Shown here in pieces: positions 60,226-64,000 of a DNA stretch of 64,000 bases. Within the stretch, counting starts at the first letter, position 1. The number at the start of each line of letters is the position of its first letter. The DNA is taken from assembly GCF_032854445.1 (NCBI RefSeq), contig NC_088299.1:15557608-15621607 (forward strand), read 5' to 3'. This stretch comes from Liolophura sinensis. Lineage: Eukaryota; Mollusca; Polyplacophora; Chitonida; Chitonidae. The notes below the pieces were generated by a model that saw only the letters and a program-made list of their open reading frames with translations, did not search any database and was not told the origin of the DNA. Both the position numbers and the translations under genes were made by a program.

Positions 60226-63200
60226 TGTTAAATGATTGTGTGTGGCACAGTGTGACTGTCGGGGAGACGTTGATCGTCAAAAGCTTACACATTGTACGTA
60301 CACATGCAGCCTGCTCTTGAGGCGGGCGAAGTACGAGTGATGTGACACGAAGCAGGTAGAACGTGTATGGTGTCTTGTTTATTTCTGCTCGTCATATCCG
60401 CTGTGTTTCTCGTGGCCTACTGGCCCGCCACAAAAAACACATGAGTAATCTTGGCAAGTAAAAATAACCAGCTTATGAAGAAATAAACAGATGGTAAGAC
60501 TTGCATCGGGCTCAAGCTGAGAAAATAAACAATAAGCGACGACCGACCACGAAATAATTCGAAACAGTGTCTATACAAATGAAATTGGAATGTGGGTAAA
60601 TTCGGTCAGCATGCGGGCAAACGTGTATTAAATAGCGACACAAATAAACTGGTTGTCGCTTTACCCCGGTATTTTAAAAAAAAATCTTCATATTTAAAGT
60701 TCATTGAAAACGTGATGAAAAGTATGTAAATGCTATTGAAGATAAAAGTATTTTAAATTCTCCAGTTATGTTTGACAGAATAAACGGCTCCAACGCCAAT
60801 GCTTTGTTCTGCAGTTAACATGACTTCGCTGCCTGTGACACGGGGATGTTGTGTTGGTCTTCGTATATCTTCATATATATCTCATGTCTTCTTATGTAAA
60901 TATACAGACTTTTTAGGTAAGGTTCTTTTGTTACTGTTACAACATAAGATGCAACAAAGAGAAACGCTCTAACCGAACGCAGTCTCATTCATGTCCCTGA
61001 TTGGTATGTCATCCAAAACATCATGGTAGATTGTGTAGACTTTGATAATGTTCGGCAGTGGTTCTACACCGTCGACCCTGTGACAGATATTATTTTAGAG
61101 TTTTTATAACGACGTTGTCATTGATTATTTACAGGCTATTTGCATAAATAATATAAAATATAATTCTTATAAATTTCTGCATACTTTTAGATTATATATT
61201 TTAAACACATGAATTAGTGTTCGTCTATTATCTGGAGTTTGTTTTAGTTTATTTTAGTTTTGTTTTTTGATTGATTTCTTGTGTTATGGTCATCGCACCG
61301 ACAACCATAGGCTGTTTCCTGGTTTAAGCAAATTCTCGTCGCAATAGATAGCTAAAATGTTGTCAAAGTGGCACTAAGCCGCATTCATTCATTCATACAT
61401 TCAAACATTCATGCATTGACCCGCGATGTCATTCTTCTTCCTAGAAAACCTCAAGAAAGCAACTAGATCCAGTGATCGCTCAAAATGTAGTCCGCAATTA
61501 ATCAGAAAATATTGAATGATTCCTACCGCATGCTTCTTGTTTGATTTCGGAAAATAATTTTATACGGATGTTTTATAAATTCATGTGTTCTACAAAACTT
61601 TTGGAGTCTTTTTTTAATTGCATGGCTTTGATCTGGCTTTGAAGTCACAAAGTGCCAAGGAATATGTATAACTACTTCGCTGTCAACACAGTCTGGGGAA
61701 TCTGACACCGATAGTACAGTTTAATGTCAACAAAAAGCAAAAAAGCAGCTTTGATCTAATGGGGATGTGTTCGCGAGTGTCAGTTTTAAGTCGTCCACAG
61801 ATTTGTTTATATCCGTAGCTGTTGGCCATATGCAGCTTGACTATGGGGAGCTTCAGCCACGGCTGTTGTCCATTCGTAAAAAAAAATGGAGAAAACTGAA
61901 GAGTTGACCGTTTGTGAACTTAAGAAGTTCATGAGGAAAGGGGTGTCCTATATGTTTCCGCGGGTCCAGGTGAGACAGGTGATAGATTCATGTCAACAAA
62001 TGTTGCCTAACATTTTTGACAAATGGTGACTGGGAAGCTATCTGTAAAGAAGCAGTTCCAAGCTGTGCGCCAGTATGTTCCTTTTCCTCCAATATGTCAT
62101 TCTTCTGAATCAATTAGCTTATCAATTTTACCTGATTAAGTTACCACAGCCGGTTTCAAAGAAATCAGGAATGTGACCAGAAACTAATTATCTCATTTCG
62201 TGAATGTCTTTCACTTTAACTCACATTGACCTAAGTTTTTGCTTTAACTTGATTTCTGATTCGAGACATGCATGTATATACGGACATTTTTTTACCAATC
62301 TATGTTAATCTATGTTATTCTGCTATTGTATACCTTACTGAGTCTGGCACTGTAGGGCAGAAATACCGAAATATTTAATTACCAAGTTGCTGAGCAATAG
62401 ATACGAGGACTCGCGTCTCCAGAGCCGAAGATTACCTGCACCCAAATCAGGAGACTAATGGGTAACGAATCAGCAACATTTGTACAGAGTGGTCTGTTGA
62501 GGGATACGGCACTAAATGCACTCATTTGTTTGACAAACGCATGTTCCCGGGCGAGAGGACCAAACTACATGGAACAAAAACATGCCATTTATCATCTCAT
62601 GCCAGGGTCATACAGTTATCATGACAACAGAGTAAACAATCAACAACAAGGTTCCAGGAATATGGTGTTGTTTCAACCTATCAGCCGTGGTTTAACTTAG
62701 ACCACGGTCATGTTTGACGGCCAACCAAATAGACATGCATGCGGACTGGTACCTTTTCTTAACATATACCTTAACACTCGTGCATTTCAGTCATATTTTT
62801 CTCGGTGAACACAAAACATCACTTTGCATTGGAGTCGGTATATTAAAAATGTATTATTTTCTATATATATCTATATCGTGTCAGAAAACTGAGATGTTCC
62901 TCATGTAGTGGTGTACTTATTATTGATTGCATTATTAACAGGGCGGATTATCTTTTTAAAACTTATACATTCTCAGTTATTTCCATTATACTCACAGCAT
63001 GGGGTCGTAGATAAACAAGAGCCATTGTTGTGGCCCGAAATTCCAACATGCATTGTACCGTGGTTTGGCAGAGATGCAATGGATTAAAAACTTCCCGCAG
63101 GCATACCTTAAGATTAACTGGTGTTAGTTCAGCTGTATTGTTTACCTCTTAGCAGTATGATCTAAAAAATGGTTGTTAATTTTTCAATCTATTTCAATTC

Positions 63201-64000
63201 TATATTCCACCAAGTGCATGCGACTGCTGCTATATACAGCCTAAGTATAAGCGTCAAGTCCAACATTCATATACCATTCGTAGTCCGTAAAAGGCGTTCC
63301 AAGTCGATAATCGCAAGATCCATTTCCAAAATCACGTTTAACACTAGCTCCCAAAGACTAAGGTATGTAAGAAATTATACAAATAAGAAATAAAGCCGGT
63401 AACACACAAGAGAGAAGCGGTCAGTCCATGGGTTAGCCATGTAAAGGGTGCGGTGATGTTCCCCGGACACTCCCGTTTAAAAACAAATGAATGTATAAAT
63501 AAAATAAATAAATGAATGTATAAATAAATAAAATAAATAAATAAGCAGGAGAAATATTTTTTTATTTTCAAACAATGCATAACCCAGACAAAATTTTTAC
63601 GTCAGTTAAAATTCTTTTCATACACGTTTCAGGTTAGTTGCCTTTCTTTAAAGCTAATTATGTTTTTCGTGTTAAATTAACTTTTACATGCCAATTTACT
63701 ACGAAGCAATCCGAAAGTAATTTGTCACAGTTAAGTCGTCGACAGTCATTTAACATATATAGGCATGACTGTGGAGACATTTTGCTACATTTTGGTCAAA
63801 TAGATGCGGGCATGGGGAGGCTTCACTAAACTAGGGAGAAATAATGCGACAAAGGAAAAAAAACGTCGTACACCATGATTGTATGTTACTAGCTTTAGGA
63901 GAATACTTCCCCATCATCAGGTAAAGTGGCATCTGCAATTGGGTAGACTACAATGAGGGTATATATACATATCAGGTGAGTGCACCTCATAAACACAAGC

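Larger units (their letters stand above)
58088..64000. other. Mostly unique sequence to the end of the window
   Basis: No gene is firmly supported. A 46-codon frame at 58407-58547 is discussed under findings. A directly repeated AATCTTTCTTGG lies at about 58935-58962, an ATTC tract at about 61383-61415, and a 25-bp repeat of AAATGAATGTATAAATAAAA at 63486-63543 that may be an expanded SINE tail. Confidence 0.4.

Noticed and set aside
1-64000. Reverse transcriptase, transposase, homeobox or histone coding sequence
   Set aside because: Looked for characteristic residues and stem-loops in the translations and sequence; none was found. A translated database search would be decisive.

Overview
This window reads as nuclear DNA of a mollusc, or a closely related lophotrochozoan. 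It is AT-rich, has no bacterial gene density, and its open frames are all short (the longest is 133 codons, about what chance gives in 64 kb of this composition). It carries many copies of tRNA-derived SINEs whose right half includes ACGCCGTACTCAAGAATAT and which end in an AAAT tail. I associate this element with molluscan genomes; that is from memory, with no database search. I found no protein-coding exon, rRNA, snRNA or intact tRNA that I can support. The window is best described as intergenic or intronic sequence made of unique AT-rich DNA with a dense overlay of repeats.

Layout. 1-7214: mostly unique sequence with one decayed SINE near 6.0 kb. 7215-10175: a satellite block built from a 79-bp monomer, then a related 76-bp monomer, with nested higher-order periods of 158, 316 and about 380 bp. 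10.3-13.1 kb: several SINE relics, a full-length second-family SINE (12001-12346), a foldback element (12347-12463) and an internally deleted SINE with a target-site duplication (12951-13059). 13.1-18.3 kb: unique. 18.3-19.0 kb: two SINEs, both with recognisable target-site duplications. 20.3-20.5 kb: a foldback element. 22.99-25 kb: three tandem arrays (20-bp, 34-bp and 12-bp units) and a perfect 12-bp stem. 28.1-28.8 kb: a 117-bp triplication running into a SINE. 39.1-40.6 kb: two 5'-truncated SINEs and one full-length SINE. 43.07-43.15 kb: a hairpin element. 48.25-48.80 kb: a SINE, repeated copies of its head with A and AT runs, and an opposed head forming a palindrome. 52-58 kb: scattered SINE relics and a degenerate 60-bp array (56270-56720). 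58-64 kb: mostly unique.

The SINE families tell a consistent story. They have RNA polymerase III A and B boxes in a tRNA-like head, a body, and a conserved 3' end with a simple-repeat tail. Truncated copies always keep the 3' end, and several are flanked by 8-18 bp duplications, as expected for target-primed insertion by a partner LINE. No LINE or transposase gene is visible here to supply that activity.

Three places look weakly promoter-like: 45395-45500 (CACC/GC motif, TATAAA and two consensus splice donors), 36309-36520 (CpG-rich, two NRF-1-like motifs, one YY1-like motif) and 58665-58710 (TATAAAAG plus CACGTG). They are inference only. I do not see a convincing new biological system. The most unusual structure is the nested higher-order satellite at 7.2-10.2 kb, followed by the palindromic SINE-head cluster at 48.5-48.8 kb.
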